DNA of 15,279 bases, taken from assembly GCA_036525535.1 (NCBI GenBank), contig DATDAH010000153.1, positions 1-15,279 on the forward strand, written 5' to 3'. Shown piece by piece: positions 14,427 through 15,279 of this stretch. Position 1 is the first letter of the stretch, and every line of letters begins with the position of its first letter. The notes below the pieces were generated by a model that was not told where the DNA came from, searched no databases, and saw only the letters and a list, made by a program, of their open reading frames with translations. The position numbers and the translations under genes were made by a program. The stretch comes from DATDAH01 sp036525535 (GTDB lineage Bacteria; Actinomycetota; Acidimicrobiia; Acidimicrobiales; DATDAH01).

Positions 14427-14864
14427 ATGAGCGAGCCCATCCTCACCGACGCCGAGTACCGGGAGAAGTTGACGCCGGAGCAGTACCACGTCGCCCGCCA
14501 GGGCGGCACCGAGCGGGCCTTCACCGGCATCTACTGGGACGAGCACGACGACGGCGTCTACCGCTGCATCTGCTGTGACGCCCCCTTGTTCTCCTCGGGC
14601 ACCAAGTTCGAGTCCGGCTCCGGCTGGCCGAGCTTCTACGAGGCACTCGACCCCGATGCCGTCGAGTTGATCAGTGACCGCAGCCTCTTCATGACCCGCA
14701 CCGAGGTCCGGTGCGCCCAGTGCGATGCCCATCTGGGCCATGTCTTCGACGACGGCCCGGCCCCCACCGGCCAGCGGTTCTGCATGAACTCGGCGTCGCT
14801 CCGCCTCGACCGCGACGCCGCGGCCGACGAGGACGACACCGAGGACGAGGCCGCCGAGGCCTGA
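14427..14864 (+). CDS. msrB: Peptide methionine (R)-S-oxide reductase
   Basis: MsrB reduces methionine-R-sulfoxide in proteins, repairing oxidative damage in the cytoplasm. The 145-residue protein has the zinc-binding pairs C47/C50 (YRCICC) and C96/C99 (RCAQC), the substrate motif GSGWPSF (65-70 region), HLGHVFDDGP (102-111) and the catalytic C119 in RFCMNSASL. The last 17 residues form an acidic tail (DAAADEDDTEDEAAEA) not needed for the fold. The ATG at 14427 follows AAAAAGGA. It is divergent from recA and shares a 185-bp spacer; the LexA box 31 bp upstream could also affect it, although I cannot place a convincing plus-strand promoter. Confidence 0.95.
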   Translation: MSEPILTDAEYREKLTPEQYHVARQGGTERAFTGIYWDEHDDGVYRCICCDAPLFSSGTKFESGSGWPSFYEALDPDAVELISDRSLFMTRTEVRCAQCDAHLGHVFDDGPAPTGQRFCMNSASLRLDRDAAADEDDTEDEAAEA

Positions 14865-14908
14865 TCGAGGTCCGGGGCGGCTCCGCACCGGGGTCGGCCC
14901 GGGCGCAC

Positions 14909-14914
14909 TAGCTT
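14909..14914 (+). promoter_or_regulatory. TANNNT -10 element for a leaderless transcript
   Basis: TAGCTT ends exactly 6 nt before the ATG at 14921, and no Shine-Dalgarno is present between them. The layout matches that at miaB and the RibD-like gene. The -35 is not recognisable. Confidence 0.45.
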
Positions 14915-14920
14915 GCGCGG

Positions 14921-15279
14921 ATGGTCCCCACGCCCTGCGCAAACTGCGGCGCCCCCGTCCAGGCCGGGGCGGCGTCCTGTGCCGGCTGCGGCGCACCGAC
15001 CACCGTCATCCCCGTCGCTCCACCGCCACCCCCCGGCGCGCCTGGCACCGCGGCACCGGCCGCGCCACCATTGCACGGCTTCGCCGCCCCGCCACCGCCC
15101 GGCGCCCCGCCACCGCCCGCCACACCGGCGCCCGGCGCGCCACCGCCCCCAGGCGCCCCGGCGAGTCAGCAGCCCGGCTCCCTGGCCGCGCCTGCGCCGT
15201 CGACCGGCTTCCCAGCCGCACCGACGGCGGCCGCGCCACCGTCACCCGGGGCCCCCGCGTACCAACAGCCCGCCTTCCA
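14921..15279 (+). CDS. Zinc-ribbon protein with Pro/Ala/Gly-rich linker, N-terminal part, cut by window edge
   Basis: The open frame runs from ATG 14921 to the end of the window (119 codons plus two bases) without a stop. Residues 1-25 form a zinc ribbon with two CxxC pairs (C6/C9 and C20/C23: PCANCGAPVQAGAASCAGCGAP). From about 27 onward it is a low-complexity chain rich in Pro, Ala and Gly with repeated GAPPPP- and QQPG-like units, expected to be disordered. In actinobacteria such N-termini usually precede membrane domains, but that part lies outside the window. Start choice rests on the leaderless -10 and the zinc ribbon. The function cannot be told from this fragment. Confidence 0.75.
   Translation, partial: MVPTPCANCGAPVQAGAASCAGCGAPTTVIPVAPPPPPGAPGTAAPAAPPLHGFAAPPPPGAPPPPATPAPGAPPPPGAPASQQPGSLAAPAPSTGFPAAPTAAAPPSPGAPAYQQPAF

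Overview
The window is high-GC chromosomal DNA of an actinobacterium. The evidence is the GC-ending codons, LexA boxes of the actinobacterial form CGAACnnnnGTTCG, several TANNNT promoters sitting 6-8 nt upstream of start codons (leaderless style), and a gene order (recA, miaB, miaA, dapF, hflX, lexA, LysM gene, nrdR) that recalls the Mycobacterium tuberculosis Rv2737c-Rv2718c region. A deep-branching class such as Acidimicrobiia is my guess; the sequence alone does not prove it.

Left part (1-2330). The 5' end of a B12-dependent class II ribonucleotide reductase gene (nrdJ, cut by the window edge) is divergent from a RibD_C/dihydrofolate-reductase-like gene. Their 484-bp spacer is rich in structure: two NrdR-box-like sites, a good sigma-70-type promoter for nrdJ, a 16-bp and a 138-nt inverted repeat, and four DnaA-box-like heptamers spaced 21-22 bp apart. 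nrdR, encoding the expected repressor of nrdJ, follows the reductase-like gene convergently.

SOS module (2485-3703 and 12076-14400). lexA and a LysM membrane protein gene diverge from a promoter region with four LexA boxes. recA, 8.4 kb away, has a LexA-box promoter plus a second, gene-proximal promoter resembling the PafBC (RecA-NDp) type. RecA is interrupted by a 366-residue intein with a LAGLIDADG endonuclease, at the FG/SPETT site I recall as that of the M. leprae RecA intein. recX is not next to recA.

Central operon (3722-11842, minus strand). Eight tightly packed genes run miaB-miaA-dapF-hflX-dapC-membrane protein-dapD-dapE. DapD, DapC, DapE and DapF together make the whole succinylase branch from tetrahydrodipicolinate to meso-diaminopimelate, used for peptidoglycan and lysine. 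MiaA and MiaB make ms2i6A37 in tRNA, and HflX is a ribosome-associated GTPase. Two starts are unusual: miaA appears to start at CTG in a CTGA overlap, and dapC at TTG. DapF has Ser where the first catalytic Cys is expected.

Right end (14427-15279). msrB (methionine-R-sulfoxide reductase) shares its upstream region with recA. It is followed by the N-terminal part of a double-CxxC zinc-ribbon protein with a long Pro/Ala/Gly-rich linker, cut by the window edge.

No wholly new multi-gene system is evident. The most noteworthy signals are regulatory: the nrdJ spacer, the dual recA control and a motif shared by the SOS genes. The intein, the CTG start and the DapF substitution add to these.
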